64,000 nucleotides of DNA from BOG-908 sp963795825. GTDB lineage: Bacteria > Pseudomonadota > Alphaproteobacteria > Acetobacterales > Acetobacteraceae. The stretch covers positions 1,550,001 to 1,614,000 of the forward strand of contig CAWCIW010000001.1 of the NCBI GenBank assembly GCA_963795825.1, read 5' to 3'. The position numbers were made by a program, and so were the translations under genes. Below are positions 55,966-64,000 of this stretch, in pieces (within the stretch, counting starts at the first letter, position 1; each line of letters opens with the position of its first letter). The notes under the pieces were generated by a model. The model searched no databases and was not told the DNA's origin. It was given only the letters and a program-made list of their open reading frames with translations.

Positions 55966-56370
55966 TCAGTTCGCGGCGGTGCGTCCGAGCACGGCATCTT
56001 CATGGCGCACCACCCGGCGTGCCAGCCGGAGCGCGTGGTAGCATTTGTCGGCGCGCGCGCAGGATAACGCACCGTCCAGCAGGGCCATGGCCGACGGCGA
56101 CGTGGTTGCCGCCTTGAACGCCTCGATCAGGTCCACAGCGTCGGTCAGCCCATCGCGCCGTTCCTGCTCGTCCCCGATATAGGCGCTCTGCAGCGCGAAA
56201 TAGATGCGGCGCGCCGGCGTGTCCGCATCCTGCGGCGCCATGATCTGCCGGCCGAACAGGAAGCGGGCATGCGCCGTCAGTTCGATACGCGTGCGGTTGC
56301 GAAACCGGATGGCGGCGCCGTTCACCACCATCATGTCGCCCTGGCGTAGCTCCAGCACGAGGTTGGACAT
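55966..56370 (-). CDS. flbT: Flagellin synthesis regulator FlbT
   Basis: FlbT binds flagellin mRNA and, in Caulobacter, represses flagellin synthesis until the hook is finished. The 134-residue protein has MSNLVLELRQGDMMVVNGA at its start, IRFRNRTRIELTAHARFLFGR near residue 22 and ARRIYFALQSAYIGDEQERR near 50, all characteristic. ATG 56370 is the natural start. It lies downstream of flgL on the same strand, separated by 92 bp. The partner flaF and the flagellin gene are not in the window. Confidence 0.92.
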   Translation of the reverse strand: MSNLVLELRQGDMMVVNGAAIRFRNRTRIELTAHARFLFGRQIMAPQDADTPARRIYFALQSAYIGDEQERRDGLTDAVDLIEAFKAATTSPSAMALLDGALSCARADKCYHALRLARRVVRHEDAVLGRTAAN

Positions 56371-56462
56371 GGCTGATATCCTTTCTGGACAATTCACCGG
56401 CGGTTTTGCCGACGTCCGGACATTGCCGCGAAAGGGTTTCCGTCAGGTTAAGCCGCCACGCC

Positions 56463-57527
56463 CTATAAAAATTTGACCAGCGACAACTGGTCGAGGTTTG
56501 CAATGATCTTGTAGCTGGCCTGCAACTGGTTCTGTACGGTCGCGAGTTTGGTGGCGACCTCCGCCGTGTCCACATTCTGCAGGTTGCCGAGTTGCGTGGT
56601 CAGCGTCGTGGCCGTGTCGGTCAGCTCGCTTTGCGTGCCGGTGATCGTCTGCTGGCGTCCGCCCAGGGCGCCGATATCGGTGTTCAGCGCGTCGTCGGCG
56701 TGGCTCAGCGTGGTCTGCGTCAGGCTGAGCAGGGCTGCCACGTTGGGATCGCTGGCCGTCGCAGTGCCCAGCGCGGCCACGGTGGCGAGCGAGGCCAGGA
56801 TGTCGCGCGTGTAGGAGCCGGTGGTGGTGCCGCTGGCGCCGGCGGACGTGGCGTTGGCATTCTGGTCGGCGAGCACGCTGGTCTGCACCGACAGGCCGTC
56901 GCCGATGATTGCGGTTGCGGCAACGTTGCTGGCCTCGAGCGACGCGGAGAACGGTGATGTGGCGCCAGGTGCCGCGCCCGCGAGTATCTGCGACTGCGTG
57001 GCCGCCGCGCCGGCCGTGCCGAGATTGGCGATCGCCGCCTGGATCGCGGTGGCGAATGCGGAGGTCGAGAGAGTGGCGGGGTTGGGGACCGGCGGCGTCC
57101 TGCTGTCCTGGCCGGCGAATATGTAAGTGTCGCCGACCTTGGTGTTCAGCAGGCTGGCGATCTGCTGCAGGTTGGCGGCAGCGCTGGACGCGAGGGTGGC
57201 CAGCCCGATCTGCGTGTTCGTTGCCGGCTCGAGCAGCTGGCCGGAGAAACCGGATACGATCGTCTGGATCTGGCCGAGCGCGGACTGGGCCACCTGCGCC
57301 TGGGTCGCGGCCTGGTTGGCGTTCGTCTGGTAGGCCGTGTTGAGTGCCAGCTGTCCCGAGAGATCGAGCGCCTTGCTCGCCGCATTGCCGAGCCCCGCAT
57401 AATCGGACGAGACGAGCCCGCTGCTGGCCTGTGCGGTAAGTGTACCGATCTGCGAGCTGATCTGCGTGGTGTTGTAGAGCACCGCAGCCAGCGTACCGAC
57501 ATCGGTCGCCGACGAAATCCCGCTCAT
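56463..57527 (-). CDS. flgL: Flagellar hook-filament junction protein FlgL
   Basis: FlgL is the second hook-associated protein joining hook and filament. The 354-residue protein is low in charge and rich in Ala, Thr, Ser and Gln; its N-terminus (LYNTTQISSQIGTLTAQASSG) and C-terminus (ELTDTATTLTTQLGNLQNVDTAEVATKLATVQNQLQASY, ending in a helix) form the expected paired coiled coils. GDTYIFAGQDSRTPP near residue 130 is the usual flagellin-family marker. Its start overlaps the flgK stop as ATGA. Confidence 0.9.
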   Translation of the reverse strand: MSGISSATDVGTLAAVLYNTTQISSQIGTLTAQASSGLVSSDYAGLGNAASKALDLSGQLALNTAYQTNANQAATQAQVAQSALGQIQTIVSGFSGQLLEPATNTQIGLATLASSAAANLQQIASLLNTKVGDTYIFAGQDSRTPPVPNPATLSTSAFATAIQAAIANLGTAGAAATQSQILAGAAPGATSPFSASLEASNVAATAIIGDGLSVQTSVLADQNANATSAGASGTTTGSYTRDILASLATVAALGTATASDPNVAALLSLTQTTLSHADDALNTDIGALGGRQQTITGTQSELTDTATTLTTQLGNLQNVDTAEVATKLATVQNQLQASYKIIANLDQLSLVKFL

Positions 57528-59054
57528 GACGTGGTCACCATGTTCAACGTTTCCTGAAACAAGGCTTGCACGGCAGAGATTATCTTTGCGTTAGCACCGT
57601 AAGCATTCTGCAGCACCACCATCTGGCCAAGTTCGGTATCCATGTCGATCCCGGTGACGGCCGTGAGCTTGCCCTGCAAGGCGGTCTGCACCGCCTCGGT
57701 ATCGCCTGCCTGCGACGAGGCCTGGGCGCTGTCGGCGGCCTGTCCGGCGGTGAGCGCGTTGGCGGCGTCGGTCAGCGTTGCCTGCGCGCCGTAGCCGGAG
57801 GAGAGCGTGCCGGTCGGGCCCAGGCCTGCGGTCGCCACTTGTATCTGCGGCACGCCGTCCTGCGCGTTGGGGCCGAGCGCATAGTTCAGCACGCGGGTGA
57901 TCAGTGTGGCGAAGCCGGGCAGGCCGCTGGGATTTGGCGTGAACGCGCTTGCCCCTGTGGGCGAACCGGCGATCGCCTGGGTACCGTCGCGTACCGAGGG
58001 CGGGCGTGGCGGTCACCGCCGGGTTCACCTGTATGGTGGTGGCATATCCCACATAGCCGGTTTGCACCTGCGGACCGGTGGCGACCGGCACTATGCCGGC
58101 GGCGTCGGTGAACAAGGTGAGGCCCTGAGCGGCGAACCGGCCGGAGAGGGTTTGGGCGAACTGGTCCAGGCCCGCCTGGTAGGTCGGCAAAGTCTGGTCG
58201 CGCAGAGTGAGGTTGGCGCCGATCGACCCGCCGGTAAGCTGGCGGGTGATGTCGCTGCCGCCGAGCAGGATGCCGGGTATGCCGCCACCGGGATAGCTGA
58301 CCAGGGCGCCGGTCGTTGCCGGCGTCGCGACCAGCTTGGTGCCGTCGGTCGGCAGCTGTGCGCCACCCGCGCTGAGCACCGTAACGTCACCGTTCGGTTG
58401 CGGCAGGAAGCGGGCATCGACCAGGCCGGAGACGGCCGCCTCGGCCTGGGCGCGCTGGTTCTCCAGATCGGCCGTGCTCAGGCCTTGCGCGCGGTCGTTG
58501 ACGATATGCGCGCTGAGCTTGCCCAGGTTGGCGAGCGCGGTGTTGAGCTGGTCCACGCCGGACACGATGCCGTTCTGCGCGGTCTGCCGTGCGTCGCCAT
58601 ACGCACCGGCGAGCGCGTTGATGCCGCTGGCGAGGTTGGTGGCCGCATCCACCACGGCGCCCTGCTGGATCGGGTCGGCCGGATCGGCCTGCAATGCGCC
58701 GAAAGCCGATTGCACCGCCGCGAGCCGGCTGCCGAGATCGGTGCCGGCGCCCACCGTGCCCAGCACCGGCTCAAGCGTTGCGAGTGCGGCGGACGTGGTG
58801 TTGTCGGCGGCCAGGGCCGAATTCTGTGCGCTGACCTGGCTTTGCAGCCCAGGGTCGGTGGCGAGCACCACCACGCCGGAGCGCACGCCGAAGCCCTGTC
58901 CCGCGGCGGACTGGCTGGTCTGGGTGAGGGTCTCCAGTGCGTATTGCGGCGTGGAGGCATTGGCCACGTTCTGCGACACGACGGACAGGCCGAGTGCCAC
59001 GTTCGACAGGCCGCCTGAGGCGATACCCAGGGCGCCGGACAGGGAGCCGCTCAT
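57524..59054 (-). CDS. flgK: Flagellar hook-associated protein FlgK (frameshifted near 57995)
   Basis: FlgK is the first hook-associated protein. From ATG 59054 it reads LSGALGIASGGLSNVALGLS and SVVSQNVANASTPQYALETL, the flagellar rod/hook start motif. The frame continues to TATPAL; one extra base near 57995 then shifts it, and the C-terminal third resumes with VRDGTQAIAGSPTGA and ends TELGQMVVLQNAYGANAKII followed by SAVQALFQETLNMV, the conserved terminal helix. The corrected length is about 509. The stop overlaps the flgL start. As no motile cell could build a filament without FlgK, a sequencing error is likely unless the strain is non-motile. Confidence 0.9.
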
Positions 59055-59215
59055 GACAGGTCATTTGCCGGTTTACCCGCTGCCGACAGCAAGCGGCAAA
59101 ACAGGTTCGCCCCGCGGCAGGCGCTGCCGGGCGCGAACCCGTCTGGCTTGTGCGACGGTCGCGTGCGTTGCGTGCTGCAATCGTTCATGGCGAACCTGCT
59201 AGTCTACCCTGCGTC

Positions 59216-60505
59216 TTATTGCTTCATGTTCAACGTGGTCGTCAGCAGCTCGTTTGCCGTGGTCACGACCTTTGCGTTTGCGCCGTATGCCTGCTGCGCC
59301 ACGATCAACTGCGAAAGCTGCGACGCGATATCGACGTTCGACGATTCCGTTACACCCGTAAGCAGGCTGCCGGCGCCGTTAGTGTTCAACTGCTGTACCT
59401 GTGCCACGCCGGAATTCTGCGTTGCGGTGAACGCCTGGCCGTTCTGTCGCTGCAGATCGTCCGCGTTGGCAAAGGTCACGAGCGGGACTTGTGCGATCGT
59501 GACGGACCGGCCGTTGTCGTAATTCGCGACGATGTTGCCGTCGGAGTTCGCGGCGATGTTGGTGAAGCTGCCGGGCGCCGCGCCGTCCTGCGTGGCGCTG
59601 GTAAGCTGGTAGTCCGAACCGGCGAACTGGGTGATGCCCTTCGACTGGTTGAAGCCGCCGAGATCGAGCGTGATCGGCTGCGCGCCGCTGCCGAAATCGG
59701 GCGATATCTGCACTTCGCCTTCGCTGGCCGAGCCGGTGATCGCGAGCGCGCCGGTGGCGCCGGTGAGCGCGCCGAGCGTGCCGTTCGCGTTGAAGGTCAC
59801 GCCCACGCTGCCGATCGCCGTGCTGCCACCAGCCACGTTGTCCGGCGAAGACAGGCTCAGTGTCCAGTTATTGGGTGAGTTCTTCGTCCAGGTCGTCTGC
59901 AATTGATGGTTGACGCCGCTGCCGTCGAACACGCCGACATCGGAGCTGAGATTGCTGGAGGCGGTCGGCGTCGCCGGCACGTTGGCCACCAGGGCGACGT
60001 TGCTGGTGGCCACGGGGGCATATTGGGTCTGCGTCACCTGTATGGGTACGAGCCGGCTGTTATCGGCCACGCCCGTCGTCTGGTTGACGGGATGACCGTT
60101 CAGGTATTCGCCTGCGCTGTTCACCAGGTAACCATTGTTGTTCGTGGTGAAATCGCCGGCGCGCGTGTAGTAGCTCTGCGGGGAGAATTGCGGCGCACCC
60201 GAGGTGGTGGCGCCCGTCTGTTCAGACACCGAGAAGAAACCCTGGCCGCTGATCGCCAGGGCAAGCGGATTGGAGCTTTGCTGGACGGTGCCCTGCAGCT
60301 CGTTCTCGTATTCCGGTGTGGCGGCAACGCTGCCGGAATCGTTTTCCGACGCCGAGCTTTGTGTGAGGTAGTCGGTAAAATTGGTCGCCACCGCCTTGTA
60401 GCCGATCGTCTGGCTGTTCGCCAGATTGTCGCTGATGTTGCTGAACGATGCAGCCTGCGCATTGAGGCCGCTGATTGCAGTGCTTACTGAGCCGAACAAG
60501 GACAT
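59216..60505 (-). CDS. flgE: Flagellar hook protein FlgE
   Basis: FlgE polymerises into the flagellar hook. The 429-residue protein begins SLFGSVSTAISGLNAQAASF and has NISDNLANSQTIGYKA near 25, the shared rod/hook motif. NPLALAISGQGFFSV lies near 80, and the last 45 residues, with ESSNVDIASQLSQLIVAQQA and ANELLTTTLNMKQ, form the C-terminal coiled coil. A well-spaced sigma-54 promoter lies 81 bp upstream. It is followed at 161 bp by flgK on the same strand. The composition (Asn, Ser, Thr, Gln) is typical of exported axial proteins. Confidence 0.95.
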   Translation of the reverse strand: MSLFGSVSTAISGLNAQAASFSNISDNLANSQTIGYKAVATNFTDYLTQSSASENDSGSVAATPEYENELQGTVQQSSNPLALAISGQGFFSVSEQTGATTSGAPQFSPQSYYTRAGDFTTNNNGYLVNSAGEYLNGHPVNQTTGVADNSRLVPIQVTQTQYAPVATSNVALVANVPATPTASSNLSSDVGVFDGSGVNHQLQTTWTKNSPNNWTLSLSSPDNVAGGSTAIGSVGVTFNANGTLGALTGATGALAITGSASEGEVQISPDFGSGAQPITLDLGGFNQSKGITQFAGSDYQLTSATQDGAAPGSFTNIAANSDGNIVANYDNGRSVTIAQVPLVTFANADDLQRQNGQAFTATQNSGVAQVQQLNTNGAGSLLTGVTESSNVDIASQLSQLIVAQQAYGANAKVVTTANELLTTTLNMKQ

Positions 60506-60825
60506 TTCGGTGGCTCCCGGGAGGGTTTGTGACAGTCTCGACCAGGCGGGTTTGGAAGCGGCCGCATAGTGTTGCAGAGACAGTCAGCAGGAAGTGTGCC
60601 AACGCAAGCCTGCCATGTTCTGCCCGAATATTCCCGAACGGGGGGGGCTATTCCGCTACTTTGCGTGCCGGTGGGCAGATTTTGCCGGGCGCAATCTGCT
60701 TGGCTGCAGGCGATAGAAGCCGGCGGCACGAGGGCCGAGCCTGTGGCCCATGACTTGCTGAGACCGACGTAGAACGCCGCTGGCACATACTGTCGTGCGG
60801 GGATCGCCGGTCTCGAGGATCACAC
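60506..60825. other. 320 bp divergent promoter region between flgE and fliK
   Basis: No gene is seen. The flgE side carries a sigma-54 promoter (60587-60601). On the fliK side no clear promoter was found; a TGGCAC at 60781 lacks a properly spaced -12 box. A run of eight G lies near 60641. Confidence 0.5.
60587..60601 (-). promoter_or_regulatory. Sigma-54 promoter of flgE
   Basis: On the minus strand TGGCACA, four bases and CTGC match the -24/-12 consensus with exact spacing. Transcription would start near 60575, about 70 bases before the flgE ATG. Sigma-54 control of hook genes by FlbD-type activators is established in Caulobacter, and FliX, the FlbD partner, is encoded in this window. Confidence 0.75.
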
Positions 60826-62100
60826 GTGCCAATTGCTTCCGTCATCACCGCGGCGCCAACTACGCCACCCGCCGCCAAAGCCGGTTCGCCGGCGACGCAG
60901 GGCGCCGACTTCGCGAGCTTCCTTGCGCCGCAGGCCGGGCCTGCGGGACTGGCGGACAGCGCAGCGCCCGCGGTCCGTAAAGCCGAGGCGACAGAGACGC
61001 CCCGCAAACCGGCGGTGCCGGATGACGCCGCGCCAGGCCGCAAGGCGACGCTGAAAAAGCCTGCCGGCAGTGGCACGGACGATCTGCCCATCACGCCTAC
61101 GCCGGTGGATCCTGGCAATGTGGTGGCAGTGCCGCCGCCCTCCGCCGGATTACAGCCGAGCGGACCAGCCGTCAGGCCGGATGACGAGGCCGATGCCGCG
61201 GGGCCGGCTGACGCATTGCCGGGATTGGACGGTTTGCAGGGCCTGTCGGGCGATACGTCGCTGGCCGGCGCGGAGAGTGGCGCAAAGCCTGCGGCAAGCG
61301 AGGCGGTTGGCACCGGACCGGCTGTCCGACCGGACAAGCCTGCTGCGGCGTCTGCCCCGGCCACCGCTTCTAAAGGTAAGCCTGCCCTCGAGGACGCTAA
61401 TAAGACAGGGAACGCCAAAGCGGCGCCGCTCGGCAATGCGGCCTTGCTCGCGCCGGACCTGCCGCCGGCGCTCGGCGGCGGCCAGGCGGCCCCGGCAGGC
61501 GCGCCATCGCAGACTGCACCGCCTGCTGCTGGCGCTCCCCCAGCCGCGTCCACCCCGCCCGACCCAGGTGCTGCCGCCGCCACGCCGCCGGCTGGCGTCG
61601 CCCCCACCGCACAGGTCGGCCACGCACTTGCGGCAATGCATATCGGTTCGGATGGCAGCAGCAAGCTGACGATACGCCTGGACCCGGCCGAGCTGGGCCA
61701 CGTCCGGGTCGAGATCACGCGCGGACAGGATGGGTCCTCCAGCGTGCGCGTGGCCGTCGAGCGCGTGGAGACCCTGGGCCGCCTGCAATCGGACCTGACG
61801 CATCTGCATCTGGCGCTCGACCGCGCCGGCGTGCCCGAACAGCGCACCCTGGCCGTCCATCTCGCACCGCCGGAGCCAGCCGGCACGGCATCTGGCGGAT
61901 CGTTCGCAGGCGGCCAGTCTGGCGGCCAGCCCAACAGCCAGGGGGGCGCCCCGGGGCGCGAGGGCGGGCAGGCCGGCGGCTTTCAGGCAGGTAACCGCTT
62001 CGGCGGCGCGGATGACGGGTCCTCGTCCGGCCGGATGACCAGCGCCGCCCGCGCCGCCAGCTATCGTCGGATCGATACCGGCGTCGACATCACCGCCTGA
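60826..62100 (+). CDS. fliK: Flagellar hook-length control protein FliK
   Basis: FliK measures hook length and switches the export apparatus to filament proteins. The 424-residue protein has a long Ala/Pro/Gly-rich disordered part up to about 265, then the conserved C-terminal hook domain with SKLTIRLDPAELGHVRVEIT near 275, VRVAVERVETLGRLQSDLTHL and LALDRAGVPEQRTLAVHL. A Gly-rich tail follows. The start is GTG 60826 with GAGGA 8 bp upstream. flgD begins 24 bp after its stop, so they are probably co-transcribed. Confidence 0.9.
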   Translation: MPIASVITAAPTTPPAAKAGSPATQGADFASFLAPQAGPAGLADSAAPAVRKAEATETPRKPAVPDDAAPGRKATLKKPAGSGTDDLPITPTPVDPGNVVAVPPPSAGLQPSGPAVRPDDEADAAGPADALPGLDGLQGLSGDTSLAGAESGAKPAASEAVGTGPAVRPDKPAAASAPATASKGKPALEDANKTGNAKAAPLGNAALLAPDLPPALGGGQAAPAGAPSQTAPPAAGAPPAASTPPDPGAAAATPPAGVAPTAQVGHALAAMHIGSDGSSKLTIRLDPAELGHVRVEITRGQDGSSSVRVAVERVETLGRLQSDLTHLHLALDRAGVPEQRTLAVHLAPPEPAGTASGGSFAGGQSGGQPNSQGGAPGREGGQAGGFQAGNRFGGADDGSSSGRMTSAARAASYRRIDTGVDITA

Positions 62101-62124
62101 CATTATATCAGCAGGAACCAAGCC

Positions 62125-62853
62125 ATGACCGCACTCGGAACCACCACACTCAGCAACGTCGCCGAGCAGGCGGCCAAGGCGAACGCCGCCGCTGCCGCTT
62201 CTGCCGCGGGCAACTCGAGTGCCACGGCGGCGAGTGCCACCGGCACCAACGCGCTACAATCGCTCGGCAGCAACTTCAACCAGTTCCTCACCCTGTTAAC
62301 GACGCAGCTGCAGAACCAGGATCCGACTGCGCCGGTCGACAGCAACCAGTTCACCCAGGAGTTGGTCGAGTTCACCGGCGTGCAGCAATCGGTGCAGACC
62401 AACGTCAACCTGACCCAGCTCATCTCGCTGCAGCAGGGGTCCGAAGTTCTGCAATCCGCCCAGGTGGTGGGCCATCAGGCGACGGTCACGGCGAGCCAGA
62501 TCGCACTGCAGGGCGGCAGCGGCGAACTCACCTTCAACACGGCCGCGGCCGAGCCGGTTCAGATCGCCATCGCAGACAGCTCCGGCAGGCCGGTACGCGA
62601 CGTGTCCCTTACCTCCAACGCGGGCGCCAACGCCTGGACCTGGGATGGCCGCGACAATGCCGGCAACCAGCTGCCGGATGGCGCCTATGGTGTCGCCGTG
62701 GAGACCGGTACAAGCAGCGCCAACGCGACATCCGTACCGTTCAGCGTGGTGGGTACCGCCACCGGCCTTTCCAATGGCGCCGCGGGGCTGCAGCTACAGC
62801 TCGGGGCGTTGTCGGTCGGGCTGGCGAGCGTGCAGGGGATCGCGGCGAAATAA
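62125..62853 (+). CDS. flgD: Flagellar hook assembly scaffold FlgD
   Basis: FlgD is the cap that guides FlgE subunits during hook growth. The 242-residue protein has an Ala/Ser-rich start, then LGSNFNQFLTLLTTQLQNQD and PTAPVDSNQFTQELVEFTGV near 50-85, the FlgD signature. An Ig-like part with TWDGRDNAGNQLPDGAY near 175 follows. Length is normal. It lies between fliK and fliF on the same strand. Confidence 0.95.
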   Translation: MTALGTTTLSNVAEQAAKANAAAAASAAGNSSATAASATGTNALQSLGSNFNQFLTLLTTQLQNQDPTAPVDSNQFTQELVEFTGVQQSVQTNVNLTQLISLQQGSEVLQSAQVVGHQATVTASQIALQGGSGELTFNTAAAEPVQIAIADSSGRPVRDVSLTSNAGANAWTWDGRDNAGNQLPDGAYGVAVETGTSSANATSVPFSVVGTATGLSNGAAGLQLQLGALSVGLASVQGIAAK

Positions 62854-62942
62854 CCCGGCCCCGCTTGATCAGCCCTGGGGCAGACGGACAGCCGGCGGTA
62901 TAGACGTTTTTTATTCGAAACGTCGGAGCGCATTGTCCGTCG

Positions 62943-62957
62943 TTAACCGTCACGTAA
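62943..62957 (+). promoter_or_regulatory. Possible CtrA-binding site before fliF
   Basis: TTAACC-N5-GTAA gives the TTAA-N7-TTAA pattern of the cell-cycle regulator CtrA with one mismatch (GTAA in the second half). It lies 25 bp before the fliF start. In Caulobacter, fliF-type class II flagellar promoters are CtrA targets. CtrA itself is not in the window. Confidence 0.4.
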
Positions 62958-62981
62958 GCAGGCCGGTTGCAGTGTGTGGGC

Positions 62982-64000
62982 ATGAAGCCCCTCCTCGAAG
63001 GCCTGCGCGCTCTCGGTCCTGCCCGCCTCATGGCGCTGGCCGCCGTGGGCATCGGTATGCTGGTCATGCTGGCGCTGCTGGCGCTGCATGGCGGCGCACC
63101 GGCTCAACAGGCGCTGCTCTACGCTGACCTCGACCTGCGCGAGGCCTCGCAGATGACGGAGGCGCTCGACCGCGCTCATATCACTCACCAGGAGATCGGC
63201 AGCGGCGATCGCATCATGGTGTCGTCGACCGACGTGGCACGGGCGCGGTTGCTGCTGGCGAAGGACGGGCTGCCGTCCGGCGGCTCGATCGGCTACGAGA
63301 TTTTCGATCGCAGCGACGCGATGACCAGCAGCCAGTTCCAGCAGGACATCAACGAGACGCGCGCGATGGAGGGCGAGCTCGCCCGCAGCATACGCATGCT
63401 GCAGGGTGTACGCGGCGCCAGGGTCCACCTGGTATTGCCCAAGCGCCAGCCGTTCTCGCGAGACGTGCAGGCAGCCCAGGCCAGCGTGGTGCTGACGATG
63501 GCGGGTGCGGCAAAGCTCGACCCGCAGGCCGTCCAAGCGGTGCTGAACCTGGTTGCCGCCGCGGTACCAGGCCTCAAGCCGCAAGGCATCGCCATTATCG
63601 ACAGTCGCGGCAACCTGCTTGCGCGGGCCGGGCAACCCGCTTCGGAGGAGGCGTCGGCACAGAGTTCGGAAGAGCTGCACCGCGCGACGGAATTGCGGCT
63701 TTCGCGCGCGGTGGAGGAGATGCTCGAGCAGAGCCTGGGCGCCGGGCGGGTGCGCGCCGAAGCCGCCGTCGAGATGAATTTCGACCACGTGCAAGAAACT
63801 GCGGAGTCCTACAACCCGGACCAGCAGGTGGTGCGCAGCACGCAGACCGCTAACGAGAAGAATACCAGCACGGAGGCCGACAAGCCGGTATCCGTGCAAA
63901 ACAACCTGCCGAATGCCGATGCCGGCGGCGGCGGGCAGTCGGGAACCGCACAGCAGAAGCAGGAAGAGACGACGAATTACGAGATCGGCAAGACAGTCCG
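62982..64000 (+). CDS. fliF: Flagellar M-ring protein FliF (3' end outside window)
   Basis: FliF forms the MS ring in the inner membrane, the base on which the flagellum is built. The frame from ATG 62982 stays open to the window edge, giving the first 339 residues. A transmembrane helix, LMALAAVGIGMLVMLALLAL, lies at about 16-35. The YscJ-like ring-building domain follows with ALLYADLDLREASQMTEALD, LPSGGSIGYEIFDRSDAMTSS, TRAMEGELARSIRMLQGVRGA and ARVHLVLPKRQPFSRD. A second ring domain with VRAEAAVEMNFDHVQETAES is near 255. The C-terminal helix and FliG-binding tail are missing only because the window ends. fliF is probably the head of a further flagellar operon. Confidence 0.95.
   Translation, partial: MKPLLEGLRALGPARLMALAAVGIGMLVMLALLALHGGAPAQQALLYADLDLREASQMTEALDRAHITHQEIGSGDRIMVSSTDVARARLLLAKDGLPSGGSIGYEIFDRSDAMTSSQFQQDINETRAMEGELARSIRMLQGVRGARVHLVLPKRQPFSRDVQAAQASVVLTMAGAAKLDPQAVQAVLNLVAAAVPGLKPQGIAIIDSRGNLLARAGQPASEEASAQSSEELHRATELRLSRAVEEMLEQSLGAGRVRAEAAVEMNFDHVQETAESYNPDQQVVRSTQTANEKNTSTEADKPVSVQNNLPNADAGGGGQSGTAQQKQEETTNYEIGKTV

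Noticed and set aside
60781..60798. Second sigma-54-like TGGCAC before fliK
   Set aside because: No GC pair is present at the required -12 distance.

Overview
The window is GC-rich DNA from an alphaproteobacterium, most likely Rhodospirillales/Acetobacteraceae. The evidence is the mdh-sucCD-sucAB-lpd cluster, the pyrBC-plsY-dprA-topA-rnr order, Caulobacter-type flagellar regulators (FliX divergent from flgI, and FlbT), an SspB of the alphaproteobacterial type, and a one-cysteine DksA of the alphaproteobacterial type. The dense family of AT-rich intergenic inverted repeats also fits my recollection of Acetobacteraceae genomes.

Layout, left to right. 1-4.0 kb: end of a transglutaminase-like gene, a circularly permuted ATP-grasp ligase, an alpha-E protein and a PIG-L deacetylase. 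4.2-7.3 kb: mtnA, UPF0262, DUF983, and panC on the other strand. 7.3-8.8 kb: a long leader and a histone H1-like AT-hook protein. 8.9-11.2 kb: flagellar P-ring group (flgN-like, flgJ-type rod-binding protein, flgI) with divergent fliX. 11.4-16.1 kb: dksA, ruvX, gatCAB. 16.3 kb: tRNA-Ser(GCU). 16.5-26.1 kb: a three-gene cassette of highly reducing type I polyketide synthase, alpha-oxoamine synthase and short-chain reductase. 26.2-28.1 kb: pdxJ, pdxA. 28.2-38.0 kb: TCA cycle block lpd, a lipoprotein, sucB, sucA, sucD, sucC, mdh. 38.3 kb: an unrecognised secreted protein. 39.7-43.5 kb: phage-shock locus with pspF divergent from a sigma-54 promoter, a small membrane protein, pspA, pspB, pspC and a sulfotransferase. 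43.7-55.8 kb: sspB, an S41 protease, rnr, topA, dprA, plsY, pyrC-like, pyrB, all on the minus strand. 56-64 kb: flagellar flbT, flgL, flgK, flgE (minus) and fliK, flgD, fliF (plus, cut by the edge).

How they work together. The PKS-oxoamine synthase-reductase genes overlap or abut and have no thioesterase. The simplest reading is that the PKS builds a reduced acyl chain on its carrier domain, the PLP enzyme releases it by decarboxylative condensation with an amino acid, and the reductase turns the resulting ketone into a sphingoid-like amino alcohol. The TCA block makes a complete 2-oxoglutarate dehydrogenase, whose E3 carries an extra lipoyl domain closely matching that of SucB. Phage-shock genes and flgE each have a well-spaced sigma-54 promoter.

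Two things run through the whole window. First, 17 copies of a modular inverted-repeat element (tips of the GAAG or GGAC type, cores of the GACGCCTGCA or CTGTCG type) each sit next to a gene 3' end and never in a divergent promoter region; they look like bidirectional terminators. Second, seven genes carry single-base frameshifts (ATP-grasp, AT-hook protein, PKS twice, lpd, pspF, rnr, flgK). Several of these genes are normally conserved, so uncorrected assembly errors are more likely than gene decay.
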